A stretch of DNA of 64,000 bases from an uncultured Oscillospiraceae bacterium (GTDB lineage Bacteria; Bacillota; Clostridia; Oscillospirales; Oscillospiraceae), in contig CAJUQN010000003.1 of assembly GCA_910588625.1 (NCBI GenBank), positions 41,178-105,177 of the forward strand, given 5' to 3'. The position numbers and the translations under genes were made by a program. Below the pieces are notes generated by a model that saw only the letters and a program-made list of their open reading frames with translations, was not told where the DNA came from and searched no databases. The first letter of the stretch is position 1; each line of letters opens with the position of its first letter. Below are positions 47,994 to 58,900 of this stretch, piece by piece.

Positions 47994-50271
47994 GGCCGGG
48001 CCCTCCCTGATTGCGAGGCGGTGGGCGGCGGACGGGGTTCGCCCGCTTCGGCGAATGAGCGGCCGGACGTTTTGTGCTGGCCGCCTGTTTGCCCGTCTGC
48101 GCGGTTCCTGCCGGGCCGGGTCGGACATTGGGAGCGCCGCCCTTCATGGAAGGAGATGTGGGCGCGGCGGATTTTCGATGTTCCTGCCGGGCAGGGTTGG
48201 AAGATGTGTTGTTCACCGTCGTGCGGCTGGAACTGGAAGTGTGTTCCTGCCGGACCGTGCTGGAGGATGTGCCGCCCGTCGGGGGCGCCGATGTGGCCGG
48301 GGGAGCATTCCTGCCGGGCCGGGGTGCGAAATCGGACGGCCGCTGGGTGCTGCGGGACGGCTTTCCTGCGGAGCCGGGCTGGGGCGCAGCAGGGGCGGAC
48401 GGAGCAGCTGGTGTTTTGGGAGCTTCGCCCGTATTTTCCCGTTTGGTGGATCGTGCTTTACCCGGTTTCGGTGAAGGGGTTGAAACAGCGGGGCCGCCCG
48501 GATGGGGCTGGCGGGGCGCTGTGGTCCCGGTGGAACCCCTGCCCACGGCTGCGTTGGTCTGGGTGCTGTTGTTCACCGTGCTTCCACCCATAACCTGCGA
48601 GGCCATATGCGTGGAGCGGGTGGACTGAGCGTGTGTTCCCGTTCCTGCCTGACCGGGTTGAGCGCCCTTCGGCTGTTTGGGCGGCGTACCCTTGGAGGGA
48701 CTTCCTGCCGGACCGGGCTGGATATTGTTTGTTTGGGTAGAACTGCCCGGCGCTCTTGCCGCGCCGCCCTTGGGCGAGGTTCCTGCGGAACCGGCCCTGG
48801 GAGCGTTTGGCTGCTTCGGCGTGGTATTCCTGACCGATGTTCCTGCGGCGCCGGGATGGGATTTGGCGGCGTCAAACGCCCCACCCTTTGGAACGGCGGT
48901 TCCTGCCGCACCGGGACGGGGACTGTTGGGCTGCTTGGGCGCAGACGCGCCGGGCTGTCCCTGCGTTGTCTGAGGATTCGATGTGCCGGGGGCTTGGGCC
49001 GTACTGCCTGTAGGCGGCACATGGCTGGGAGAGCGGCGGGTCCCAGGCGGCACAGAGCTGCGCCTGGTCTGCTGGCCCTGTGCGCCCCGGGGGCCGCTCT
49101 GACTGGAGCTGTTGACTGTCGTGCTTCCGCCGGGTGATTGCTGTGTGGCAAAACGGGACGTATTTTCCTGCCAGATGTTGGTTTGCTGGGCGGTCCCATG
49201 GCTGGCGCTGCTCTGCTGGCTGGAGGTTTGTTGAGCACCGCCTTGTTGTGCGGATCTGTGGCTGGACGAGTTCTGTTGACTGGCGCTCCGCCCTCCATAG
49301 TTGGGACTGGAAAATCTTGACCAGGTGCTGCCGGATGGGCTCCCGCTTCCAGCTTTGGGACCAGCGGCGGAGACTTTGGCAGATTTCCCGCCGCTGCCGC
49401 CGTTCCCCACGCCCTTTGCCACCTGGCTCACTGCGGTGCGGACCACGGTATAGGCCAGCATACCGGGCAGAGTGCGCCCAGGCGCGCCGGTGATGGCCGG
49501 ATTCAGCCCGATGCGGGTGATGATGGCGTCCGATTTGTGCGCAACCTTCACGATTGCAAAGATCAGCACCATCCACGGAAACACATCCAGCCCCGAGGGC
49601 ACGGTGGACACCACCGAGAACAGCATTTTGAAGCACACCAGATTGGTGACCATGAGCAGGCACATGCTGCCGAACATCCGGCACCAGCCCGAAAAAATGG
49701 GCGCTGTGTTTTTACTCCCGCCCATGGCGAAGGCCAGGGGCGCGGTGATGGTGAGCATGGCCAGGATCACATACCGTTCCGCGATTTCAACCAGCAGCTT
49801 CAGCACCTTGAACATGACGATGAGGCTGCATAGGATAGCCAGCAGCCAAGCTGCGCCGAGGCTCCCAAACGCGCTGTCGCTGACCAGCTCCACGTCGGTG
49901 GCGTTGGGCACTCTGAGCAATGCCATGATGTTGGAGGTGAGGTCCAGGCCGATGCGGCAGATCTGCGGGCTGGCCAGCAGCAGGAAGGCAAACACAAAGG
50001 TGCGGGAGAACAGCAGCTTGGGGTCTTCGCCCTCAAACCCCAGTCCTGCCACCATGCTTTTTAATGCCTGGAATACCAGATTGCCCAGCAGCAGCGCCCA
50101 GCCCACCGCCAGCAGTATCTGGGACATTTTGTCGATCACTGGGATGTGGCTTTGCAGATAAGCGAAATCCAGGCCCATAATGTCCAGCAGGCCCTCGGCA
50201 ATAAATTCCCAGATTTCCACCAGGAGGCCATAGATCCACTCGAAAAAGCCCTGGAAAATCAGTTCAAGCAT
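47986..50271 (-). CDS. VirB6/TrbL-like channel protein with long low-complexity tail
   Basis: A 761-residue protein. Residues 1-290 hold six or more membrane helices (ILLAVGWALLLGNLVFQALK, FVFAFLLLASPQICRIGL, YVILAMLTITAPLAFAMGG), the VirB6/TrbL core. Residues 300-761 are a Ser/Pro/Gly/Gln/Thr-rich tail with recurring PG-x-AG-T/S units (see repeat 48105-48920) and QEH..SS segments. The tail is basic and probably extracellular or cytoplasmic linker. The start lacks a clear ribosome site and lies 9 bp past the pilin stop, suggesting coupling. Confidence 0.82.
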   Translation of the reverse strand: MLELIFQGFFEWIYGLLVEIWEFIAEGLLDIMGLDFAYLQSHIPVIDKMSQILLAVGWALLLGNLVFQALKSMVAGLGFEGEDPKLLFSRTFVFAFLLLASPQICRIGLDLTSNIMALLRVPNATDVELVSDSAFGSLGAAWLLAILCSLIVMFKVLKLLVEIAERYVILAMLTITAPLAFAMGGSKNTAPIFSGWCRMFGSMCLLMVTNLVCFKMLFSVVSTVPSGLDVFPWMVLIFAIVKVAHKSDAIITRIGLNPAITGAPGRTLPGMLAYTVVRTAVSQVAKGVGNGGSGGKSAKVSAAGPKAGSGSPSGSTWSRFSSPNYGGRSASQQNSSSHRSAQQGGAQQTSSQQSSASHGTAQQTNIWQENTSRFATQQSPGGSTTVNSSSQSGPRGAQGQQTRRSSVPPGTRRSPSHVPPTGSTAQAPGTSNPQTTQGQPGASAPKQPNSPRPGAAGTAVPKGGAFDAAKSHPGAAGTSVRNTTPKQPNAPRAGSAGTSPKGGAARAPGSSTQTNNIQPGPAGSPSKGTPPKQPKGAQPGQAGTGTHAQSTRSTHMASQVMGGSTVNNSTQTNAAVGRGSTGTTAPRQPHPGGPAVSTPSPKPGKARSTKRENTGEAPKTPAAPSAPAAPQPGSAGKPSRSTQRPSDFAPRPGRNAPPATSAPPTGGTSSSTVRQEHTSSSSRTTVNNTSSNPARQEHRKSAAPTSPSMKGGAPNVRPGPAGTAQTGKQAASTKRPAAHSPKRANPVRRPPPRNQGGPGHG
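48105..48920. repeat. Ten degenerate copies of a 16-bp GC-rich motif in the VirB6-like tail
   Basis: On the plus strand TTCCTGCCGGACCGGG-like motifs begin near 48105, 48181, 48244, 48308, 48363, 48642, 48702, 48780, 48840 and 48900. Read as protein (minus strand) they encode P-G-x-A-G-T/S. Spacing varies between about 54 and 280 bp, mostly 55-78. The copies are closer at DNA level than coding need requires, so they may spread by slippage or recombination. Confidence 0.65.
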
Positions 50272-50280
50272 GGCTGGTCG

Positions 50281-50670
50281 TCAGGATGGCGTCAGGGTAT
50301 TGAAACCGGCGAACTGCGGGGTGATGTACGCGATGAAGGCCCCGATGCCGTTGATGATGGCCCATGCTACCCAGATGCGCTTGAGCCAGTCCCATGCCTG
50401 GTCCGACTTGTGCTGGTTGCCGGACAGCTTCACGCCGATGACCGCCACGGCGGACATGAGCCCGGCCAGGGCTGTGCTGATCCCGGCGATGTGGTTGTAC
50501 ACGTCCACGATGATGTTTTGGGCCACCGACCACATATCGTTGCCGCTTGCGTTGGTGGCGGCGAAGGCCGGGACGGCGAGGACGGCGCACATCGTGAGCG
50601 CCGTCATGGTTCCGATATAGAGCCGGGGCAGGCGGGGGCACAGCCGCCCCCAGAAATGATTTGTTTTCAT
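50281..50670 (-). CDS. VirB2-like pilin subunit (Maff2/DUF3852-type)
   Basis: A 129-residue exported protein. A signal peptide (YIGTMTALTMCAVLAVPAFA, cut near AFA-AT) is followed by two membrane helices (GISTALAGLMSAVAVIGVKL and IWVAWAIINGIGAFIAYI), the layout of VirB2/TrbC pilins. A TG-rich AAGAAGGAGAAACTTC stretch gives the ribosome site. It leads the transfer series VirB2-VirB6-NlpC-PrgI-VirB4-VirD4. It is divergent from the plus-strand cassette. Confidence 0.78.
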   Translation of the reverse strand: MKTNHFWGRLCPRLPRLYIGTMTALTMCAVLAVPAFAATNASGNDMWSVAQNIIVDVYNHIAGISTALAGLMSAVAVIGVKLSGNQHKSDQAWDWLKRIWVAWAIINGIGAFIAYITPQFAGFNTLTPS

Positions 50671-50696
50671 GAAGTTTCTCCTTCTTTTACCGCCGC

Positions 50697-50725
50697 TTGT
50701 AAACTGGCGGCATATTTGTTATGAT
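50697..50725 (+). promoter_or_regulatory. Promoter of the MmcQ/YjbR gene
   Basis: TTGTAA (50697-50702) and TATGAT (50720-50725) are 17 bp apart, 33 bp before the start codon at 50759. It drives the plus-strand cassette against the ICE operon. Confidence 0.75.
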
Positions 50726-50758
50726 GGTTGAAAACGAACGGAACAGGGTGGTTTATAG

Positions 50759-51142
50759 ATGGGACAGGTCTCACAGCGCCAACGGATCATGCAGTATGTG
50801 CAGGACAGATACGGGACGGAGCCGGAATACCTGTGGAAGAAATATCCGAACTACGCCATTTTCCGGCAGCCCGCCAGCAAGAAGTGGTTCGCCGCCGTCA
50901 TGGATATCCCCCGGCGCTGTCTTGAACTGGATGGGGACGAGCTTGTGGATGTGATGGATGTGAAATGCGGACCTATTATGGTAGGCTCACTGCTGGCCCA
51001 GGAGGGATATTTTCCGGCCTACCACATGAGCAAAAGCTCGTGTGTATCTGTCATCCTGGACGATACCGTTCCAGACGAGGACATCTACCCGCTGCTGGAG
51101 CTGAGTTATGACAGTGTTGCTCCGAAGCAGAAAAAGATTTAG
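50759..51142 (+). CDS. MmcQ/YjbR family protein
   Basis: A 127-residue protein of the MmcQ/YjbR family (CyaY-like fold, putative DNA binding): YGTEPEYLWKKYPNYAIFRQ, KKWFAAVMDI, LVDVMDVKCGPIMVG, and HMSKSSCVSVILDDTV. AGGGTGG precedes the ATG. It is complete. First gene of a small plus-strand cassette inside the ICE; the role is not established for any member. Confidence 0.9.
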   Translation: MGQVSQRQRIMQYVQDRYGTEPEYLWKKYPNYAIFRQPASKKWFAAVMDIPRRCLELDGDELVDVMDVKCGPIMVGSLLAQEGYFPAYHMSKSSCVSVILDDTVPDEDIYPLLELSYDSVAPKQKKI

Positions 51143-51321
51143 CGCCTGTCTGCGCATTCTCCACTGTGTTCCTGCGGGACGCTTCTCTGACGGGCCGCCT
51201 CCAGCATGGCCCAAAACTGGGCGGCCTCGGCGCAGTAGGACGGGGGATAATACAGGGGTACGCAGGCGCGCTCAATCAGAAACGCGGCGCGGTCCAAGGC
51301 GGGGTATGTCGGTTCTATGGA
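51139..51321 (-). CDS. Possible small protein (about 60 aa), doubtful
   Basis: On the minus strand a GTG-started frame encodes ISIEPTYPALDRAAFLIERA, then VPLYYPPSYCAEAAQFWAML. The composition looks like real protein and it fills a 230-bp gap between plus-strand genes. However, the GTG follows AAGGGA without spacing, and the frame simply continues open upstream through the antisense of another gene. No domain is recognised. Confidence 0.25.
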   Translation of the reverse strand, partial: SIEPTYPALDRAAFLIERACVPLYYPPSYCAEAAQFWAMLEAARQRSVPQEHSGECADRR

Positions 51322-51331
51322 AATCACTCCC

Positions 51332-51360
51332 TTGTAAAAGCATACCGCCCCTGCTATAAT
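51332..51360 (+). promoter_or_regulatory. Promoter of the zinc-ribbon gene
   Basis: TTGTAA (51332-51337) and a perfect TATAAT (51355-51360) are 17 bp apart. The start codon at 51377 is only 16 bp behind the -10 box, so the transcript has a very short leader. Confidence 0.82.
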
Positions 51361-51376
51361 GGGGGCGGTGATTGAA

Positions 51377-51910
51377 ATGGTACTTACTTGTGATAACTGC
51401 GGCTTCCTGTTCAGCCGGACCAAGGAAACGGACCAGTGCCCGGACTGTGGAAAGCACGTTGTCCGGCCCGCCAATGAGATAGAGCAGGAGGAATTTGCCG
51501 CCCGCATGGCGGAGCTGATCCGGGAGGAATGCGCCGAAGCGCCCCGGTTTCCTAACCTGGTGGAGACGGAGATCTCCATGCTCAGCTCCTTTTCCTTTCG
51601 CCTGCCCGCTACGGCGCTGCAAATCGACAGCCAGATGATCGTGGACATTATTGTGGAATACGGGGAAAGTTCGGCGGACCGAAACGAGCTGGTTGGGAAC
51701 GTGTGGGCCCGCCAGGAGGGCGGACTGACCACCAATTTTCTGATGTCGGTCCATCTCCCCGCCAAGCAGGGGGAAACGCCCAAAGAACAGGTGAACCGGG
51801 TGTTTGCGGCGCTGAATGACAACGATTCTTTCAAAGTGAAGCTGTTTGACTTCGTGACCGGGCAAATGGCCCATGACGCGCAATTCAATCTGGGCGAAGG
51901 GGCATCATAG
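51377..51910 (+). CDS. Zinc-ribbon protein of unknown function
   Basis: A 177-residue protein. The N-terminus is a rubredoxin-like zinc ribbon (LTCDNCGFLFSRTKETDQCP, DCGKHVV: C-x2-C...C-x2-C). The rest is an alpha/beta domain (ISMLSSFSFRLPATALQIDS, MIVDIIVEYGES) unknown to me. The ATG is placed 10 nt behind the predicted transcript start, so it may be nearly leaderless; only a weak GGGGGCGG precedes it. It lies 28 bp before the cupin gene. Confidence 0.7.
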   Translation: MVLTCDNCGFLFSRTKETDQCPDCGKHVVRPANEIEQEEFAARMAELIREECAEAPRFPNLVETEISMLSSFSFRLPATALQIDSQMIVDIIVEYGESSADRNELVGNVWARQEGGLTTNFLMSVHLPAKQGETPKEQVNRVFAALNDNDSFKVKLFDFVTGQMAHDAQFNLGEGAS

Positions 51911-51938
51911 GACCACAAAGAATTACGGAGGTTGCGCC

Positions 51939-52262
51939 ATGTATAAAAACATTCAAAAACAGACGGCCCTGAAGCTGAAGGAGCTGGTGGACTACCAGGA
52001 GGGCCAGGTGGTCAGCAAGACGCTGGTGCAGAACGAGCATGTGAGCATGACCATCTTTTCCTTTGACCAGGGCGAGGAAATTTCAACCCATGCGGCGGGC
52101 GGAGACGCCATGGTCACTGTGTTGGAGGGTGCGGGCCGCTTTACCGTGGGCGGCGAGATGTTCCATTTGAACGAAGGCGAAACGCTGGTCATGCCCAAGG
52201 ACATCCCCCACGCCGTATATGGGGAGACCCGGTTCAAGATGCAGCTCACCGTGTCCTTTTGA
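51939..52262 (+). CDS. Small cupin protein
   Basis: A 107-residue single cupin barrel: VSMTIFSFDQGEEISTHAAGGDAMVTVLEG is motif 1 (EEISTHA replaces the usual H-x-H) and LNEGETLVMPKDIPHAVYG motif 2 with one histidine. The metal set is thus reduced compared with catalytic cupins, so it could be a sensor or isomerase-like. GGAGG stands before ATG 51939. It is followed by a DUF308 membrane gene 16 bp on, one transcript. Confidence 0.9.
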   Translation: MYKNIQKQTALKLKELVDYQEGQVVSKTLVQNEHVSMTIFSFDQGEEISTHAAGGDAMVTVLEGAGRFTVGGEMFHLNEGETLVMPKDIPHAVYGETRFKMQLTVSF

Positions 52263-52278
52263 TAGGAGGAATTAACAC

Positions 52279-52854
52279 ATGAGAGAATTGCTCAAAGACC
52301 TTAAATGGAGCCTGATCCTGGCGTCCCTGCTCTTTTTGTTTCTTGGCATAGCGCTGCTGATCTGGCCCCACACCAGTAACCTGATCCTGTGCTATATTGT
52401 GGCCGCCGTGCTCACAGCCTACGGCCTGTTCAACATCATCGGCTATTTCGGCAAAGAGCGCGGCTCCTTGATCGGGCTGATCGTCGGCGTCATCTGCGCG
52501 GCCTTCGGCATCTATGCCATCGTCCAGCCCACCCGTATCAGTGACATCATCTCCGTCATCCTGGGTGTTGCTATCCTGGTGGACGGGGTCATGAGCCTGC
52601 GGCGGGACTACGAGCTGCGCGTGGCAGGCTTCCCTCAATGGTGGGTTCCCTTTGCTGTCGATGTGTTAATTCTGATCCTTGGGGCCATCGTGGTTTTTAA
52701 CCCCGGATTGTTCGCCGAGCTGCTTCTCCAGATCATCGGCGTCATCCTCATTTATGAGAGCGTGTCCGACCTGTGGAGCATCCACCGGCTGGCCAAGCTG
52801 GCCCGCGCCGCCGTGGTGGAGGGCGAGGTCATCGACGTGCGGGATGCGGAATGA
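52279..52854 (+). CDS. HdeD/DUF308-family membrane protein
   Basis: A 191-residue protein with six membrane helices in three pairs (LILASLLFLFLGIALLIWP, LILCYIVAAVLTAYGLFNII, GLIVGVICAAFGIYAIV, IISVILGVAILVDGV, FAVDVLILILGAIVVF, LLQIIGVILIYESVSDLW), the HdeD/DUF308 repeat pattern. AGGAGG precedes the ATG. In enterobacteria HdeD serves in acid stress; the role here is unknown. It ends the cassette before a strong terminator. Confidence 0.9.
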   Translation: MRELLKDLKWSLILASLLFLFLGIALLIWPHTSNLILCYIVAAVLTAYGLFNIIGYFGKERGSLIGLIVGVICAAFGIYAIVQPTRISDIISVILGVAILVDGVMSLRRDYELRVAGFPQWWVPFAVDVLILILGAIVVFNPGLFAELLLQIIGVILIYESVSDLWSIHRLAKLARAAVVEGEVIDVRDAE

Positions 52855-52881
52855 CCTCTTGCCGGGTATGCGTTGAAGTGG

Positions 52882-52911
52882 AGCGGGGCGGCTCAGGAGA
52901 GCCGCCCCGCT
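52882..52911. terminator. Strong hairpin between convergent genes
   Basis: AGCGGGGCGGCTC (52882-52894) pairs perfectly with GAGCCGCCCCGCT (52899-52911) over four bases. It lies between the DUF308 gene and the adhesin stop codon and can serve both. Confidence 0.85.
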
Positions 52912-52916
52912 GATGC

Positions 52917-55900
52917 TTAATACCCTGTCTTGGGCAGGGTGGGGACGTAGGTGGGCGTCAGCTTACGCACAATGGTAAGCCAGGTCGCCTGAGCGGTCTG
53001 CCAGGTGCCCTGGTACTTACCGCCCACGTCGGCACGGTTCATGATCTGATAGCCATTGGCGATGGAGCCAAGAACCTGGACCGTCAGCGTGGGATTGGCG
53101 GTGGACTGGAAGCCCACGGGGACCTTTCCGAAGTCAAAATAGACGTCTGTGACGTACTCGCCCGCCTGCATGGGGATGGCGTTCAGGCTGAAGGAGTAGC
53201 TGCTGGTGGTGAGCAGGTTGGATGCCAGCACCTGATAGGCCGTGGTGTAGTTAGTCTTATACAGCACCCGGTAGTTGAGCCGTGCGCTGTAGGTGCCGGT
53301 GGTGAGCACCGTGGCCCGTGTGGCATCGGTGGGAATGCGGTCATGCCAGTAGAAATTCTCCAGCGCGACATTGCTGGTGTTGGCCACCGTAATGTCGTAC
53401 CGCATCTGGCTGCCTGCCAGCACTTCGGCGTTGCCCCGCTTGGTGATGGTGACGCCCAGGTTGGAGGGCTTGTCGTAGTCGGACAGCTTGATGATCTGGC
53501 CGGAATACTCCAGCGTCTCGTCAAAAATGGTGCCGCTGAGCTGCCAATAGGCCGGGGCGGTCACCTCGACAATTTTGTACCTGCCCAGAGGGAGGGGCTT
53601 GGAAGCGGCCACACCCCTGGCGTCGGTGGTGATGTAGTCCACCACTTTACCGCTACGCGCCTCGCTGATCTCATAGACCGCGCCCTTCAAGGGCGCGCCC
53701 GCCGCTGTGCCGGTGACCTCATTATACTCGGCAGCGTACTTATAGATCTGGAACTGCCCGGTGATGGGAACGTTTTCCCACTCAATCTCAATGGTCTTAC
53801 CGGGCTGGACGTAGACGGTCTTGTACTCCTTATCCAGCTCATAGCCCTGGGCGGCCTCCAGCTCACGGATATACAGCCGACCCTTGCCCTGTACGGTGAG
53901 ATCGTCGATGTAAATGTAACCCTGGTCGTCAGTGGTGTACTCGCCGATGGGGTTCTTGTTCTGGTCATAGACCAGGAATTTTACCCCGTAAATTCCCTCT
54001 TTCGTGACGGAATTTATCTTGTGGAGGATAATGCCGGAGAAAGCCTCGTTGCTTACCGTCAGCGTGGTGCCTTTGCCATCGTCCTTCATGGTGAAGTAGT
54101 GGGGTGTGCTGTCCAGCTTGTACTCCGAGGGGCATTTCGTCTCAACGGCGTAGTAGTTTCCCGCGTCCAGCTGGAGGGTGGCCCGGCCATCGCTGCCAGT
54201 GGTGATCGTATCCACCAGCCCGCCGTCTGAGACGCGGCGGATCTCGAAGGTCACGTTGGGGATGCGCTTGCTCTCGTTCCCCTCCACCACCTTGATCAGC
54301 TCGAAATTCCCGATGGGCGTGTTGTAGAAAACCAGGGTTTGACAGTCATCGGGATTGATCTGAACCGTCTGGGTGCAGGTGGCGGGGTCAATCGTATAAC
54401 CTGACAAGGTCTTGAGCTCCTTGACGATGACGGTGCCTGTGATTCCACTGATCCGAATTTCACCCGCGGCATCCGTCTCATACAGCCCCTTGCTGCTGGT
54501 GTGGCCATTGTTCGCATCAACATAGCTGCCGTCCGCATAGGTCAAGAGGAACTGCACCCCGGCCAGCGGGCTTCCGTCCAGGCTGCTCTTTTTTTGGATG
54601 ACCAGGGAACCGGCCTTTTCGTTCCAGAAAATCAGCTCCTGGGGCTTTTTAGACGCCTGGATCGTAATGGTTTGAGGCTCGCCGTCCAGCACAAAGCCCT
54701 CCACTGTGGATATTTCACGCGCGGTCACAGTGGTGCCGGGCTCCAGGTCCTCCAGGACGATTTCACCGGCACTATTGGTGTAGTACACCCCGTTATTGGT
54801 GCCGATGGGCTTTCCGTAGCCGTCAACCACCTTGAAGCAAACGCCCTTCAACGGCTCATAATCCGTCCCCTTGATGTACTTGCGGATGGTGAGGGTCATC
54901 TTGGGGTCGTTTTCAAAATCCAGGTTGTTGCCGCCGGTGCCGGTGTTGCCACCGGGAGTTGTCCCGGCGTTGGTTCCGGAGCCGCTGGTCACGGTATTGG
55001 CGCCGCTTTTAAGGGTGATGGTCTGCGGCGTGGTGTTGAGTACATGAGTGTCCGGCACCTTGTATTCAGTTACTACCACCGTGGAACCGGGCAGGAGGCC
55101 GCTGACGGTCACAGTTCCGTCCTGTCCGGTGGTATAACGCCCGATCAGCTCCCCGCTGGCGTATTTCACGGTGAAGGTGGTGTTGGGGATCGGCTTACCG
55201 GTGAGCGAATCCACCTTCGAGATCGTGAGGGAACACAGGGGATTGTTATAAAAATAGAGGCTCTGCGTGTCGTCGCCGGGGTTGACAACCACCGTCTGGC
55301 TGCGGGTGTTGGGGTCGATGGCGTAGCCTTCTGGGCTGGCTACCTCCGTACAGATGATGGTGCCGGTGACGTTGGAGAGAATGATCTGCCCCTCCGCGTT
55401 GGTGGTGTACAGGCCGTTGGAGGACAGCTTGCCATCCGCCGAGTCCACCACTTGACCGTTCGCGTAGGTGATCTTGAACTGCGCCCCCTCCAACGGGGAC
55501 TTGTCCACACTGGACAGCTTGTAAATGATGAGATTTCCCTGCTTTTTGTTTCTGAACTCCAGGGTCACAGTCTGCCCAGCGCTGATTTTTGCCGTCTGGG
55601 GCACATCGTCCAGGATGTACCCGGTTTTTTGGCGGGTTTCCTTGACGATCAGTGTCTTCCCCGGCTCGATGCCGCTGACGGTGAAGGTTCCGGCGCTGTC
55701 CGTCACAAACTTGCCGTTGGCGTCGCCCACTACGGTGCCGTCGCTGGTGGTCACGAAAAATTCAACGTCACTGAGCGGAGAGCCGTCGTTGGCGTCCACC
55801 TTTTTCACCAGCAAACTGCCCATGGGACTGTTGCTGAAATAGACATGAATGACTTCCTGCTCCTCACCGGAGAGGTAGACCGTCTGGGGCGGCGTGTCGA

Positions 55901-58900
55901 TCACATGAGAGCCGTCGCTGGACAGCTCCTCTACGATGTAGGTGCCCTTAGCCAACCCAGTTGCTGTGAAAGAGCCATTAGCCGAAGTGCGGAAGGTGCC
56001 GATCACGGTGCCGCCCGTGCCGGAGGTGTTGCCGGACAGGTAGCGGATCTGGAATACCGCCCCCTCAATGGCAACATTGGGATGTTCGCTATCGTACTTC
56101 CAGACACAGATGGCGGACAGGGGCTGGTTGCGGAACACAAAAGTGTGCCCCTGGCCTGCGGGGATGAACGCTTCCTGGGTGTCGGGGTCCGCCTTGGCAA
56201 AACCCTTCAGGGGTTCCAGCTCCTGAACCCGGAACCAGCCGTCCCGCAGACCCAGGGTGCCCATCTTGGTGCCGTCCAGCTCAATGCGGCCATTCTCGTC
56301 CGTGTAGAACACGCCCAGGTCGTTGAATTCGCCGGTGGTCGTGTTGTTGCTGGCATACCAGACCCGGAAGGGAACGTTGGCCAGCCGCTCATAAGTGACC
56401 GCGTTTTCTTTGACAATCTCAATGATGGGCCGCTTGTGGTTCTTGAAGTAGGCGGTATGATCCCGGTCGGGGTAGAGCGTCACCAGCTGGCTGGGGGCGT
56501 CCGGCAGGTAAGGCGACGGAACCGACTTTTCAGTAATCTCGTAGACTCCGGGGAGCAGGTTTTCCAAGACCGCTCGGCCTGTGCTGTCCGTTTCAATTTC
56601 GTCCACAGAGTGGCCGTCCGCCGCCCGGACCGTAAAAATCGTGTGCTCAACCGGCTCCCCAGTGTCGGCGTCATTTTTATAGACGATGAGGTTGGGCCGC
56701 TTGTGGTTTTCCAACACGATAGTGCTGGTTTTCCCCGGAAACAGTTCCACATGGTATTCTCTCAGGTCCAGGATGTGATCGTTTACCGTGGCGGTTTCCT
56801 TCAAGGAGTACACACCCGGTTCCAGGCCCTCCCACAGAATCTCACCCTTGCTGTCGGTGGTGCGGTCCAGGTAACGGGAGCCGTCCTCGATCTTCGCCAG
56901 CCGGAAAGAAACGCCCTCCAGCGGGGAGCCGTCTGAGCTGGTTTTCGTGAGCAGGAGGGAGGGGAGCTTGCTGTTGGTGAACACAAACTGGGCCGTCTCG
57001 TTGGGCTTCAGCTCGATGATGCGCTGGAAGTCATCAATCACATAGCCGGGGCACTCCAGCTCCTCCACCACATACGCGCCTGTGGGCAGCTTGGACAGGT
57101 CGATGGTGCCGTCCACCCCGGTGGTCAGCTCCTCGGGCCCCCAGCTACCATCCACCGCCGTGAACTTGAATTTCGCGTTGGCGATGGGCTTGGAAAGGTC
57201 GGCGCTGTCCACCTTGATAAGGTGCATCCCAGGCTTGAGGTCATTAAAAAAGACCAGCTCCTGCGTAGCAGTCTGGCCTGCTTTCAATTCAATCTGCTGG
57301 GGGGTGGTGGTGACGATGTGGGCATCGTCGCTGGACACCTCTTTTACCAAATAGGTGCCGGGGTCCAGGTCAAACAGCTCAATGATCCCGTTTTCCGGTG
57401 TGGTTTTGGTGTCAAACAGCTCGGCGTCTTTGTAAATCTCGAAGGTGACGCCGGACAGTCCAGCTCCACTGACACGGTCATATTTGATGATCCGCAGGGA
57501 GGGCTTGGACTGGTTGACTATGGTCAGGACCGGATCGTCCTCAATAGCGGGATTGTAGGGGTCAATATGCACACTGTGGGAGGTGCGGTCCAGCACATAG
57601 CCCTCGGGAGCGGCTTTCTCAATGGCCTCGATGTACATTTCCGCCTTGATGCCGGTGACGTATGCCTCGCCCGCCTGATTGGTGGTCACAGAGGTGAGGT
57701 ATTTGCCATCGCCATAAATGTCAAAGACAGCCCCCTCCAGAGAAATCCCGTTCTGATCCTTTTTCAAGATAATGAGCCGCATTTCCCGGACGTCCTCAAA
57801 GGTGAGCAGAACGTCCTTTTCTCCGGTCCATTCCACGGTTTCGACCCTGGTATCCTTCAAGTAGCCCTCCGGTGCGGATTCCTCCGTCACACGATAGGAC
57901 CCGTAGGGGAGCTCGTCCCCCTCGAAGGAGATCATGCCGTCGAAGCCAGTGATGCCGGTGGTGACGTAGCTGCCGTCGATCTGCTCAAAACGGAATACCG
58001 CGCCCTGCAGGCTGGCCTTGTTCTGGGCGTCCACCTTCTTGACGGTAAAGCCCTTTTCCGCCTCATTGGGTACGGTGACGTAATTGGTGTGCCCGGCGGT
58101 GAGGGTGATGTTCATGGGCGCGATGGGCTGACAGCCCTCCGGGGCTGTGGTTTCGGTCAGGGTAAATTTTTCATCGGCGGGGAGGTCGGTCCAGATCACC
58201 TGGCCGTTGCGGTCGCTGGTGCCGGTGACTGTGGTGCCCTTGTCGCCGGTGAGGGTAAACTCAGCACCCTCCAGCGGACCACCGCCCGGACCCGTCTTGA
58301 CAATCTGGAGGCTGGCAGAGCCGTCCTCGGTGCCAGTCTTGCTCCACTTGAAGGGAGCGGACGCCTCCAGAGTGGTGTAGCCGGGGTCGGAAATGATGTA
58401 AGACTGTTCGGTGGCGGAGGGGTTGTTGGCCAGATACAGGTTGAACTGGGCCGCGCCGCCGCTGGCCTTGATGGTGAAGGAGCCTTCGTCAGCCACGTTG
58501 TCCACAGGAATGCAGACCTTAAAGGTACCGTAGTATTCCTCGCCGTTGGAGTTGAGGCTGGTGCTGCGGTTCTTCTGGGTGCTCACCTTGTAGCAGGTGG
58601 CCCCGTTTTCCTGGACAGTTTCCAACGGCGAATTGTTTTCCGCCACAAAGATGGTGCCCGCAGGGGCGTCGGTGGAGTATACCTTGGTGGTATAGCCATC
58701 AATCCAGGTGCTGGTGGCGGAGGACACATACATCACGCGGGTGTAATACTCTTTGCCGTTGATGTTTTCCTTTTTGATGCCGTCTTGGTTGACGGAGGCC
58801 GCACCTTCTAAGCCATCATTGTGAATAACCTCCACCGCCCGGAGGTCCTGATCCTCCTCGGAGCGGATACTCAGGCCAGGGTAGAGGTGCTTGACCCAGT

